Positions 25,432 through 33,485 of a DNA stretch of 64,000 bases are shown here, piece after piece. The notes beneath the pieces were generated by a model. That model searched no databases and was not told where the DNA came from. It worked only from the letters and a program-made list of their open reading frames with translations. The position numbers and the translations under genes were made by a program. Source of the DNA: Stenotrophomonas sp. SY1 (lineage in GTDB: Bacteria; Pseudomonadota; Gammaproteobacteria; Xanthomonadales; Xanthomonadaceae); the NCBI RefSeq assembly GCF_021202945.1, contig NZ_JAJOYR010000001.1, positions 1,240,001-1,304,000 on the forward strand, in the 5' to 3' direction. Position 1 is the stretch's first letter; every line of letters begins with the position of its first letter.

Positions 25432-26767
25432 AAAAGCAGCGCCTGGGCCGGTGCGCAAGCGGGGGCGCTATCGCCGCCGCCTGCGCAGCCGCATTATCCT
25501 CTCGTTCCTGTTGTTGGGCTTCTGCCTGACCGCATTGTTTGCGTTCGCGACGAACTGGGCGCGCCAGCGGGTAGAAAACCAGCTGGTCGAGGATGTCATG
25601 AACCGCAATTTGGACGCATCCTGGCAGAGCTACATCCGCAGTGGCGGCAAGGATGTGATGGCGCCGGTGCAACAGATCCGCGCGATCCTGATCCGTCCGG
25701 ACATGCCGGACAAGCTTGAAAGCCTGCGCCGGGACTATCCGGAATGGGAGAGGTTGCAGGACGGTATTCACAACATCAGTGGCGAAGATGCGGACGGCAA
25801 GCCGTTCTATTACAAGGTGGGCGTGCGCAAGACGCCGGATGCCTGGTTCTTCATCGCTTATGATATGAGCCAGGCAATGCGCGGCGAGCAGCAACTCAAG
25901 CGCGCATTGTTCCTGTCGGTGGTCGTTTTCAGCCTGTTGTCCTGGGTGCTGGGTTGGTGGTCGGCATCGCGGGTGATGCGCCCGGTGTCGGATCTGGCAG
26001 CGCGTCTGCGCGCGTACCGCGGTGGCACGAAACATCCCGAGCCGCTGGCACCACGCTTTCCGGATGACGAAGTCGGGCAGTTGGCCGAAGCCTTGGACGA
26101 CTACTCGACGCGGCTGACCGAAGTGGTGCAGCGCGATCGTGAGTTCAATGCCGACGTCAGCCATGAACTGCGCACACCACTGGCGGTGATTCGCGGTGCA
26201 ACCGAGTTGTTGCTGGCGCGTCCCGGTCTGGATGACAAGGTGCTGCAGCGCTTGCAGCGTATCCAGCGTGCCGAGCAGCAGTGCAGTGACTTGATTGGTT
26301 CATTGTTGTTGCTGTCGCGCAACGAGCGCGGGCAGGGCAGCAGCAATGTGGCCAGGGTGGCCGAGCAGTTGCTTGAGTCGCACCGTGCGCAGTTGGGTGG
26401 CAAGCCACTGGAGCTGGAGCTGGAGGGTGAGCGCGATCTGGTCATTGATGCACCGGAAGCGGCACTTTCTGTCGCGCTCGGCAACCTGATCGGCAACGCG
26501 GTCAAGTACACGCAGGATGGGCGGGTGTTGGTGCGGGTTGGCAAGGAGGCGGTGGAGGTCATCGACTCCGGCCCAGGGCTCAGCGAGAAAGACGCTGCCA
26601 GCCTGTTTCAGCGTGGTTATCGCGGTACCCATGCCGGTTACTCGCAGGGTGGTGGTATCGGCTTGTCTATCGTCAGCCGGCTCTGCACGCTCTATGGCTG
26701 GCAGGTGAGCATTCGTCCGGGCGAAGAGCGCGGTGTGGTGGCTACGCTGACCTTTGCGCCCGGCTGA
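25424..26767 (+). CDS. Membrane sensor histidine kinase
   Basis: Partner kinase of 447 residues. A very basic N terminus (RKRGRYRRRLRSR) is followed by TM1 (about 24-43), a periplasmic sensor of about 115 residues, TM2 (about 161-180) and a HAMP-like linker (SASRVMRPVSDLAARLRAY). The phosphorylated H247 lies in ADVSHELRTPLAVI. The ATPase has N-box NLIGNAVKYT, DSGPGLSEKD and GGGIGLSIVSR. It starts inside the end of the regulator gene. If it is the ColS/VgrS-type iron sensor, its periplasmic domain should carry an ExxE pair; I see acidic clusters (YPEWERL, GEDADG) but no clear ExxE. Confidence 0.93.
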   Translation: MPEKAAPGPVRKRGRYRRRLRSRIILSFLLLGFCLTALFAFATNWARQRVENQLVEDVMNRNLDASWQSYIRSGGKDVMAPVQQIRAILIRPDMPDKLESLRRDYPEWERLQDGIHNISGEDADGKPFYYKVGVRKTPDAWFFIAYDMSQAMRGEQQLKRALFLSVVVFSLLSWVLGWWSASRVMRPVSDLAARLRAYRGGTKHPEPLAPRFPDDEVGQLAEALDDYSTRLTEVVQRDREFNADVSHELRTPLAVIRGATELLLARPGLDDKVLQRLQRIQRAEQQCSDLIGSLLLLSRNERGQGSSNVARVAEQLLESHRAQLGGKPLELELEGERDLVIDAPEAALSVALGNLIGNAVKYTQDGRVLVRVGKEAVEVIDSGPGLSEKDAASLFQRGYRGTHAGYSQGGGIGLSIVSRLCTLYGWQVSIRPGEERGVVATLTFAPG

Positions 26768-26992
26768 AAAGCTCTGGGCGCAGCTACATCAATGCTGTGC
26801 ACGAATGCGGGGCTGAAGCCGCAGTGGCGGCACAAGCGGAAGCCGCAAATCCAGGTGGAATTCACATCTGCCTTCTCCCGAGGTGGGGGAGGGGGATGCG
26901 CGGCGTTGGGCGATGGGGCTTTGCACCTCCTGTACATGGCAGACAGCGTGGGTTGGTCGGGCTGCCTCATGGCCTCGCGCCCGACACCGCTC
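26768..26992. other. Short non-coding interval with an imperfect CTTCTCCCG palindrome
   Basis: Lies between convergent genes. Near 26870-26895 it holds CCTTCTCCCGAGGTGGGGGAGGGG, a decayed member of the palindrome family seen at 3.6 kb. No gene or clear terminator seen. Confidence 0.4.
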
Positions 26993-27619
26993 CTACAGGA
27001 GAGTGGGGCTGGCTGCGGCCAGCTCCCGATAACGTAGGTCAAGCATTTCGATGTGCGCCTGCAACCGATCTGGATGGTCATCGTTAACGATGACATCGTC
27101 CGCCAATGCCAACCGCTGCTCACGGCTGGCCTGGGCCTGGATCATGCGGTCGGCCAGCCCGGCATCAATGTTGTCGCGGCGGAGCAGGCGCGCGTGTTGG
27201 ATGGCCTGCGGTGCATCCACGACCAGGATGCGATGCAGCCACGGATAGGCGGGGCGGCCGCCGGCTTCGGTCAGTAATGGGATTGCGGCGATCGCATAAG
27301 GGCTGTCAGCGGCTTCGCAGACAGCGCGCACGCGGGCGCGGATGGCCGGGTGGGTGATGGCTTCCAGGGCGCGACGTTCTTCCGTATTCGCAAACACGCG
27401 TTGCCGTAGTTTGGCGCGGTCCAGATTGCCGTCGGTCAGCAGGATGTCGGTACCGAAGCGATGGGCTATTTCCTGCAGTGCCGGGCTGCCGGCAGCGACA
27501 ACCTCGCGTGCCGCGACATCCGCATCGGCGACCGTAACGCCCAGCGCCTCAAAACGACGGCTGACCTCGCTCTTCCCTGAAGCGATGCCGCCGGTAAGGC
27601 CGACAATGAAGTTGCTCAT
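26993..27619 (-). CDS. coaE: Dephospho-CoA kinase
   Basis: Last step of coenzyme A synthesis: phosphorylates the 3'-OH of dephospho-CoA. The 208-residue product has P-loop GLTGGIASGKS at residues 7-17, the substrate segment VADADVAAREVV, HPAIRARV, the lid PLLTEAGG.. and VVDAPQAIQHARLLRRD. It lies downstream of pilD, as in other gammaproteobacteria, though separated here by about 290 bp with no recognisable feature. Confidence 0.97.
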   Translation of the reverse strand: MSNFIVGLTGGIASGKSEVSRRFEALGVTVADADVAAREVVAAGSPALQEIAHRFGTDILLTDGNLDRAKLRQRVFANTEERRALEAITHPAIRARVRAVCEAADSPYAIAAIPLLTEAGGRPAYPWLHRILVVDAPQAIQHARLLRRDNIDAGLADRMIQAQASREQRLALADDVIVNDDHPDRLQAHIEMLDLRYRELAAASPTLL

Positions 27620-27912
27620 GTGTGCGCGCTGATCCGGAACGGTGAGCGCAATGATAGCGTCGAAGGAGGGGGCGGCTGGTCAGCCGACCCAGAACGTAGC
27701 GCTGCGGGAACGGCCTGAGCCGTGAGGCCAGCAGCGCGGAGCCGTAAGGATGCTCGGATGCATGCGGGCGAACAGTTTGGTTGCGCGCAGTACAATCCGG
27801 CGATGCGCGGGAAGGTCTTGTCAGTTCTGCTGCGCCGGCAGTACTTCCGGTGAGCAATGCGTAACCTGTCGGCTTTGACGTTTCTGCAGCCCCTGCGAAG
27901 CTAGCCTCAGCG

Positions 27913-28773
27913 CTACCATCCTGCCAGCTGCTTGTAGCCGTCGATCATCGGGTCGCCCCACATGAAAACCAGCCAGCCAGCGATGGCCAGGTAAGGACCG
28001 AACGGAATGGGCGTGGCGCGGTCGCGGCCGCGCGAATACAGCCAGATCGAACCGACGATGGCGCCGACCAGCGAGGACAGCAGGATGATCGGCAGAATGC
28101 CCTTCAGCCCGCACCAGGCGCCCAGTGCGGCCAACAGCTTGAAGTCGCCGTGACCCATGCCTTCCTTGCCGGTGAGCTGTTTGAACAGCCACCACACCGT
28201 CCATAGCGACAGGTAACCCACCGCCGCGCCGATCAATGCCGGCTTGGCCGGCATGTACAGGTTGTCCATGCTGCCGATCAGACCCAGCCACATCAGCGGC
28301 AGCGTGAGCTGGTCGGGCAGCAGTTGGGTGCGCAGGTCGATACCGGACAGGGCGACCAGGAAGCAGCTCAGCACGATCGCGCCAAAGCCCTGCCAGCCGA
28401 AGCCGAACTGCCAAACGCTGGCCAACACCATCAGCGCAGTGACCAGTTCCACCAGTGGATACTGGAGGGAGATGGGTGCCTGACAGTGCCGGCATTTGCC
28501 GCGCTGGATCAACCAGCTGAACAGTGGAATGTTCTCGTACCAGCTCAGCTTGTGTTTGCAGTGCGGGCAGTGCGACGGCTCGACCACGATCCCCGGCGGT
28601 GGCGGTTCGTAGATGTCCGGCTCTTCAAGGATTTCGCGCGCGTCACGCTTCCACTGCCACTCCATGCGCTTGGGCAAGCGCAGAATCACCACATTGAGGA
28701 AGCTGCCAATCAGCAGCCCCAGCCCTGCTGCAGCGGGATAGCCAAGGCCGGGGTGCTGGTCGAGAAATGCCAT
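27913..28773 (-). CDS. pilD: Type IV prepilin leader peptidase / N-methyltransferase
   Basis: Inner-membrane aspartic protease of 286 residues. It cuts prepilin leaders after glycine and methylates the new N-terminal phenylalanine, for both type IV pili and type II secretion. The cytoplasmic loop has four cysteines in two CxxC pairs (C69/C72, C94/C97), linked to methyltransferase activity. The catalytic aspartates are D146 in GIDLRTQ and D210 in GMGHGDFK. It starts 7 bp after the pilC stop and must process both pilins encoded upstream. Confidence 0.97.
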   Translation of the reverse strand: MAFLDQHPGLGYPAAAGLGLLIGSFLNVVILRLPKRMEWQWKRDAREILEEPDIYEPPPPGIVVEPSHCPHCKHKLSWYENIPLFSWLIQRGKCRHCQAPISLQYPLVELVTALMVLASVWQFGFGWQGFGAIVLSCFLVALSGIDLRTQLLPDQLTLPLMWLGLIGSMDNLYMPAKPALIGAAVGYLSLWTVWWLFKQLTGKEGMGHGDFKLLAALGAWCGLKGILPIILLSSLVGAIVGSIWLYSRGRDRATPIPFGPYLAIAGWLVFMWGDPMIDGYKQLAGW

Positions 28774-28780
28774 GCGTCAA

Positions 28781-30040
28781 TTATCCAACAATCGAGGCGA
28801 GCTTGAAGATCGGCAGGTACATGCCGATGACCATGCCGCCGACGACTACGCCGATGAACACCATGATCAATGGCTCGATCAGGCTGCTCAGCGCATCCAC
28901 GGCATGGTTCACTTCCTGCTCGAAGTACTCGGCGACCTTGAACAGCATGGTGTCCAGCGCACCTGCTTCCTCGCCGATGGCGGTCATCTGTACGACCATG
29001 TGTGGGAACAGGCCGATCTGTTTCATGGCCATGTTGACCGGGTAACCAACAGCCACGTCATCGCGCATGCGGAGCACCGCTTCTTCGTAGACGCTGCTGC
29101 CGGTGGCGCCGGCGACGATGCTCAATGCTTCCACGAGCGGGACGCCAGCCTTGAACGTCACCGCAGTGGTGCGAGCGAAGCGTGCGATGGCACTGTTATG
29201 CAGGATCTGCCCAATCACCGGGACCTTGAGTGCGAGCTTGTCCATGCCGTGTTGCATTGCTGTGGAACGCTTGTACGCAGCAATAAAGCCGACAACCGAG
29301 CCGATGACGAGGAGCAATATCAGCCACCACCAGCCGACCATGAATCGTGACGCCGACACGATCATCTGGGTGAAGAAGGGCAGGTCCGCACCAAACCCCT
29401 TGAAGACTTCCTCAAACTGCGGAACAACCCAGATCAGAAGGATGGAGCTGACCAACAGTGCAACGGCGATGGTCATCGCCGGATAAAAGAGCGCCTTCTT
29501 GATCTTGCCCTTCAGGGTCTCGAGGTTCTCCTGATAGTTGGCAATCGTGTCCAGCACGGTTTCCAGCACACCGGCGCCTTCGCCTGCGCGGACCAGGTTG
29601 CGGTAGAGCTCATCGAACTGTACCGGGTGCTTGCTGACGGCTTCATACAGCGAAGCGCCGCCTTCCAGGTCTGCCCGGATCGTGCCCACCAGTTTGGCCA
29701 TGCGCGGGTTCTTGTGGCCGCCTCCAATGATCTCCAGCGCCGTCACAATCGGAACGCCGGACTTCATCATCGTCGCCATCTGGCGGCTGAAGAAGGCGAT
29801 GTCCTTTGGCTTGATCGGCTTACCTGCGGCGCCGAACAGTGGCTTCGGCTTGGGCTTGACCACCGTGGGGGTGATGCCCAGGCGGCGCAGCTCGGCCTTG
29901 AGCAGGTTCATGCTCTTGGCATCCTGCTCACCCTTCATTTTGACGCCCCGCTTGTCGGTCCCCTCCCAGACAAACGGCTGCATCTGGCTGGTGCTGCGCC
30001 CAGCCGGCTCTTTACTGATCGCGTTGCGGGTAACGGCCAT
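28781..30040 (-). CDS. pilC: Type IV pilus inner-membrane platform protein
   Basis: GspF-family platform protein of 419 residues that couples the PilB/PilT motors to pilin. It contains two homologous cytoplasmic/membrane repeats (FSRQMATMMKSGVPIVTALEII and FARTTAVTFKAGVPLVEALSIV) and three membrane helices, ending MVIGMYLPIFKLASIVG. The ATG at 30040 is preceded by GGGGAGAG on the coding strand; a frame 15 codons longer is not favoured. It is divergent from the first pilin gene and co-transcribed with pilD. Confidence 0.95.
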   Translation of the reverse strand: MAVTRNAISKEPAGRSTSQMQPFVWEGTDKRGVKMKGEQDAKSMNLLKAELRRLGITPTVVKPKPKPLFGAAGKPIKPKDIAFFSRQMATMMKSGVPIVTALEIIGGGHKNPRMAKLVGTIRADLEGGASLYEAVSKHPVQFDELYRNLVRAGEGAGVLETVLDTIANYQENLETLKGKIKKALFYPAMTIAVALLVSSILLIWVVPQFEEVFKGFGADLPFFTQMIVSASRFMVGWWWLILLLVIGSVVGFIAAYKRSTAMQHGMDKLALKVPVIGQILHNSAIARFARTTAVTFKAGVPLVEALSIVAGATGSSVYEEAVLRMRDDVAVGYPVNMAMKQIGLFPHMVVQMTAIGEEAGALDTMLFKVAEYFEQEVNHAVDALSSLIEPLIMVFIGVVVGGMVIGMYLPIFKLASIVG

Positions 30041-30497
30041 TTTCTCTCCCCGTCCAGCCATCCCCAGGCCAGACAACAGCCGCATGGTAGCCGGTCAAGA
30101 GGCTGTAGGCACAGTCTGACAATGGACTTTGGCGGCATCCGTCACATCGGCGGGTCCTCGGCCTGCTGGCCTGATGGGGCGGGCAGCTTGGCATTAGTAG
30201 AGCCGGATTCGTAGCCGTGGCCTTGGCTGCGACGCCACGGCCATTCTTGCAGTGTGTGGTCCGGCGGGAGTTCGTGGTTTCGCGGGCAAGGCCACCCTCG
30301 CGCATGCTGGCGCTGGATGAAGCCAGCCGGCCGTCGTCGGTTCGAGTTGATGCAGTTGCCGCAAAGGGGGGGGGGGTGTCACATTGTGACGTGACGTGTC
30401 ACCTTGAGGTGCCGTTCCGGAAACCCGTAACTGGGGCTTCCCTTCTCTGAAGATGCTGCCATCATTGCTACCGGGGAGCGGGGAAGTGTTCGATCAG
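30041..30497. other. Divergent pilC/pilA control region with an 11-G tract
   Basis: No gene seen. It must contain the pilC promoter and upstream sites for the first pilin gene. A run of 11 G at 30366-30376 is followed directly by the TGTCA-rich palindromic block described separately. The rest is unremarkable. Confidence 0.6.
30377..30403 (+). promoter_or_regulatory. Candidate PilR upstream activating site
   Basis: TGTCAC..GTGAC and GTGACGTGTCACC form overlapping inverted repeats about 100-120 bp upstream of the sigma-54 promoter, the usual distance for an enhancer-binding protein. TGTC motifs are part of the PilR binding sites described in Pseudomonas aeruginosa. Assignment to PilR here is inference. 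Confidence 0.5.
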
Positions 30498-30514
30498 TTG
30501 GCATGCAACCTGCT
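30498..30514 (+). promoter_or_regulatory. Sigma-54 promoter of the first pilin gene
   Basis: TTGGCATGCAACCTGCT has the invariant GG at 30500-30501 and GC at 30512-30513, ten bases apart, and matches YTGGCACG-N4-TTGCW in most positions. It lies about 70 bp before the pilin start, in line with RpoN/PilR control of major pilins. Confidence 0.85.
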
Positions 30515-30584
30515 TTGTAACCCCATGCGAGCGGGCGTTTCGCCTGTAACCATGTCCACTACCAAACCTCTAGGGGATGTACTC

Positions 30585-30950
30585 ATGAAGAAGCAGCAGG
30601 GCTTTACCCTGATCGAACTGATGATCGTCGTTGCGATCATTGCCATCCTGGCCGCCATTGCGCTGCCGCAGTACCGCAACTACACCCAGCGTTCGGCCAA
30701 TGGCGCCTGCCTGGCTGAAGCGAAGGCCTACATGGGCGCTGCGGTTGCCAATCTGGCCGATGACCGTACTGCTCCGCCGTACGCTGCTGGTGATGCGAAG
30801 GCATGTTCTGGCGTTGATGCAGTGCCGACGACGTCTATGTACAGCACTGGCGGTTCGGTGACCTTCAGTGCCCAGACCAAGGGCAATGCAAGCATCAAGC
30901 AGGATACCAAGTGCAACGTGGGTAGTGGTTCGTGTGACCTCATTCCCTGA
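30585..30950 (+). CDS. pilA: Type IV major pilin (first copy)
   Basis: Prepilin of 121 residues with the short leader MKKQQG and the mature N terminus [23 protein letters not shown], including Glu5 of the mature protein. The globular head contains a pair of C-terminal cysteines (in TKCNVG and GSCDLIP), plus cysteines at ACLAEA and KACSG that could form a second disulfide. It is processed by PilD. The ATG at 30585 is chosen because the leader then has typical length; upstream in-frame ATGs lie inside the leader transcript. A terminator follows 20 bp after the stop. Confidence 0.96.
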   Translation: MKKQQGFTLIELMIVVAIIAILAAIALPQYRNYTQRSANGACLAEAKAYMGAAVANLADDRTAPPYAAGDAKACSGVDAVPTTSMYSTGGSVTFSAQTKGNASIKQDTKCNVGSGSCDLIP

Positions 30951-30968
30951 TTTGACGCTTGTTGCTTG

Positions 30969-31000
30969 AAAGAAAAGCGCCGAGAGGCGCTTTTCTTTTT
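30969..31000 (+). terminator. Terminator directly after the first pilin gene
   Basis: GAAAAGCGCC-GAGA-GGCGCTTTTC followed by TTTTTTG: a perfect 10-bp stem and a seven-base T run. It should end most pilin transcripts before the GT-C-like gene, whose start lies 53 bp further on. Confidence 0.9.
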
Positions 31001-31052
31001 TGCGAACGGCCACGATGTTTGCCAAGATTTGACGGACTTTCCTGGATACTTA

Positions 31053-32891
31053 ATGGCTCTTTCATCAAACCGCTTTCTGATTCTGGCAGCTGTGTTGACT
31101 GCACTGGCGGTATGTCTTTTTCTGCCAGGCATGGGTGGCGGCTTCATTTTTGATGACAAGCCCAACATCGTGACGAATGCGAATCTGCATGTCACGCATC
31201 TGGATTCGGAGAGTCTGTTCTATGCCGCTTATAGCTTTGAGCCGGGGCGTGGCTCACGGGCGTTGCCGATGCTTACGTTCGCGCTGGATCATTTGCGCGG
31301 TGGTTTGGATGCTCGGGTGTTCAAGAGTACCAACCTTCTGATTCACGCTCTGACGACTTTAGCGCTTGCGTTTTTCCTGCGCCAACTGTTAATCCTGAAC
31401 CAATGGGCGCCGAGGCGTGCTGCGATTGCGGCGCTGGTGCTGGCTTTCCTCTGGGCCATCCATCCGTTGCAGGTATCGTCGGTACTTTATATTGTGCAGC
31501 GGATGCAGACGCTCTGCACGTTGTTCATGGTATTGGCGCTGTGGGCATATCTTTTGATGCGGCAAGCGCAGTGCGAGGGTAATCGCAGTCGCTTATACGC
31601 TGTCTTGCTGGGATTGTTCTGGGCGTTGGGGATGGCGAGCAAGGAAGACGCTGCGCTGCTCCCCGTGTATACGCTTGTCATTGAGCTGACGGTCTTCCGA
31701 TTTGCGGCCGCGCGCCCGGTGCTGGCTGCGGTATGGCGCTGGGGTTATTTGTTTCTTGCTATTGTTGGGGTTCTGGTTTACGTCTTTGTGGCCATTCCTC
31801 AGTATTGGCATTCGGGGGCTTATGCGGGGCGGGATTTTTCGAGCTACGAGAGGTTGCTGACCCAGGGGCGGGTTCTTTCGATGTATCTGCAGCAGATATT
31901 GCTGCCGCTTCCTGATTCGATGCCGTTCTACTACGATGATCTCGTTGTTTCCCGAGGTTGGTTTCAGCCCTTGTCAACAGTGTTGGCCTGGTTGGCGCTG
32001 CTGGGTTTGGCGATGTGGGCAGTTGTTTGGCTGCATAAACGGCCGCTGTTTAGCCTTGGTATTCTTATTTTCTTTGCTGGCCATGTGCTGACGAGCAATA
32101 TATTCAATCTGGAGCTTGCCTTTGAGCACCGAAATCAGATCCCAATGATGGGTGTTCTTATTTCGCTGGCGGATTTGACGGTTCTGGCATTCCAGTATTT
32201 GCGATTAAGGTGCGGGCCATTGACGGTTGCGCTGCTGGGCGCTGTGCTCTGTATTCTGGGTGCGGCTACAGTAATGCGTGCTTACAGCTGGGGGGATCCC
32301 CTGCGTTTCGCTGAGAAGAGTGTCGAATTGGCGCCTGACTCTGGGCGGTCCTGGTTGATGCTTGGTTCGGTCTACGCTGATCGAAGTGGGTTGGATCCTC
32401 GCAGTCCTTGGTTCCCTCTGGCAATCAGTACAAGTGTGTCCGGCGCCAGGCGTACTCAGTCAGCGCCGCTCATGGTGAATGTCGTAACATTTAAGACTAT
32501 TGCTGGGCAGGTGGTTGAAGCGGATTGGGATAGGCTTCTGCTTCGTATGCGGGTGGTGCCAATGAGTGCCGAGAATGTCAATATACTCTGGGTTCTTCTC
32601 GGGAATGCGGAAAAGGGAATTCCGGTGGATGAGCGAAAGTTGCTGGAACTGATGGAGATAGTTTCGAGTAGGACTTCATTGGCTCCGGGAGAGTATCTTC
32701 GGATTGGCGCCTATATTCACAATGATTCAATGCAGCCAAGTAAGGCGTTGTCTTATCTAAAGACGGCGGTTAAGGTTTCAGAGCCGGGTGATCCGGATAT
32801 TGCCAGAATGATGGAGCAGCTGAGCGCAGCTGGCAGGGGGGACTGGGTAGAAGAGCTTCGCATGGTCAAGCCCGATGGAGGGAGGGGCTGA
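31053..32891 (+). CDS. Multi-pass GT-C-like membrane glycosyltransferase, candidate pilin O-glycosyltransferase
   Basis: A 612-residue inner-membrane protein with about ten helices and a soluble helical, TPR-like C-terminal tail (from about residue 440). It begins MALSSNRFLIL; the frame upstream runs through the terminator and is not coding. The first periplasmic loop has a double aspartate (D34/D35, GGGFIFDDKPNIVTN), and GMASKEDAALLPVYTL follows later. Both resemble motifs of TMTC/GT-C enzymes that use polyprenyl-linked sugars. It sits between two pilin genes, as the pilin modifying genes tfpO and tfpW sit beside pilA in Pseudomonas. Its GC content is clearly below that of flanking housekeeping genes. 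Function in pilin glycosylation is inference. Confidence 0.7.
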   Translation: MALSSNRFLILAAVLTALAVCLFLPGMGGGFIFDDKPNIVTNANLHVTHLDSESLFYAAYSFEPGRGSRALPMLTFALDHLRGGLDARVFKSTNLLIHALTTLALAFFLRQLLILNQWAPRRAAIAALVLAFLWAIHPLQVSSVLYIVQRMQTLCTLFMVLALWAYLLMRQAQCEGNRSRLYAVLLGLFWALGMASKEDAALLPVYTLVIELTVFRFAAARPVLAAVWRWGYLFLAIVGVLVYVFVAIPQYWHSGAYAGRDFSSYERLLTQGRVLSMYLQQILLPLPDSMPFYYDDLVVSRGWFQPLSTVLAWLALLGLAMWAVVWLHKRPLFSLGILIFFAGHVLTSNIFNLELAFEHRNQIPMMGVLISLADLTVLAFQYLRLRCGPLTVALLGAVLCILGAATVMRAYSWGDPLRFAEKSVELAPDSGRSWLMLGSVYADRSGLDPRSPWFPLAISTSVSGARRTQSAPLMVNVVTFKTIAGQVVEADWDRLLLRMRVVPMSAENVNILWVLLGNAEKGIPVDERKLLELMEIVSSRTSLAPGEYLRIGAYIHNDSMQPSKALSYLKTAVKVSEPGDPDIARMMEQLSAAGRGDWVEELRMVKPDGGRG

Positions 32892-32981
32892 TGGTGCATC
32901 ACTTCCTGCCCGGCTGAGCGTCAGGAACAAGGGCTCCGATTATTCGATTCGGTCACATGTCAGGCTTATGCCAATGAGTAG

Positions 32982-32998
32982 TTGGCATGCTTCATGCT
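32982..32998 (+). promoter_or_regulatory. Sigma-54 promoter of the second pilin gene
   Basis: TTGGCATGCTTCATGCT keeps GG (32984-32985) and GC (32996-32997) ten bases apart and agrees closely with the first pilin promoter (TTGGCATGC..C.TGCTT). A TGTCA motif lies at 32958-32962. It is about 40 bp before the pilin start. Confidence 0.85.
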
Positions 32999-33037
32999 TG
33001 GGTTTTGGTACATCAAGGGGATTTGGAGTTGCGAAAG

Positions 33038-33400
33038 ATGTCTAGGGATGCCAGCGGTTTTACGTTGATTGAGCTCATGATCGTGGTTGCTATCATCGCT
33101 ATACTGGCGGCAATTGCATTACCGCAGTATCGAAATTACACCCAGCGTTCAGCGAATGCCGCTTGCTTGTCGGAGGCTAGGGCCTACATGAGCACTTCGG
33201 TTACCGAGCTTGCACAGTACACACTTCCGCCAGCATTTGAGCCTAAAGCTTGCGATACTACGACTAATCTCGGCTTGACCACTGGGGACTTTGCAACCCC
33301 GCGAACTGTAACTTTTGATAGCCGGGCTAGAGGTAGTGCTGGTGCCAAGAAGGATGTAGATTGCAACACCGGAAGTGCGCAGTGTCAGTTGCAGCCCTGA
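33038..33400 (+). CDS. Type IV major pilin (second copy)
   Basis: A 120-residue prepilin, leader MSRDASG, then a mature N terminus identical to that of the first copy through [14 protein letters not shown]. The head domain has diverged strongly, but the cysteine positions are kept (ACLSEA, KACDTT, VDCNTG, AQCQLQP). The start at 33038 is supported by GGAG nine bases upstream. It arose by duplication that included the promoter; the two heads would give antigenically different fibres or mixed pili. No terminator was found in the 85 bp before the convergent GT4 gene. Confidence 0.95.
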   Translation: MSRDASGFTLIELMIVVAIIAILAAIALPQYRNYTQRSANAACLSEARAYMSTSVTELAQYTLPPAFEPKACDTTTNLGLTTGDFATPRTVTFDSRARGSAGAKKDVDCNTGSAQCQLQP

Positions 33401-33485
33401 TTCTTAAAGTCGATCGGAGTATCGGCTGCTTGGAAGTGATCGCAAGCATCGCTACGTTAGCGCGTGTAGCGGATCCTTCGAAGTC

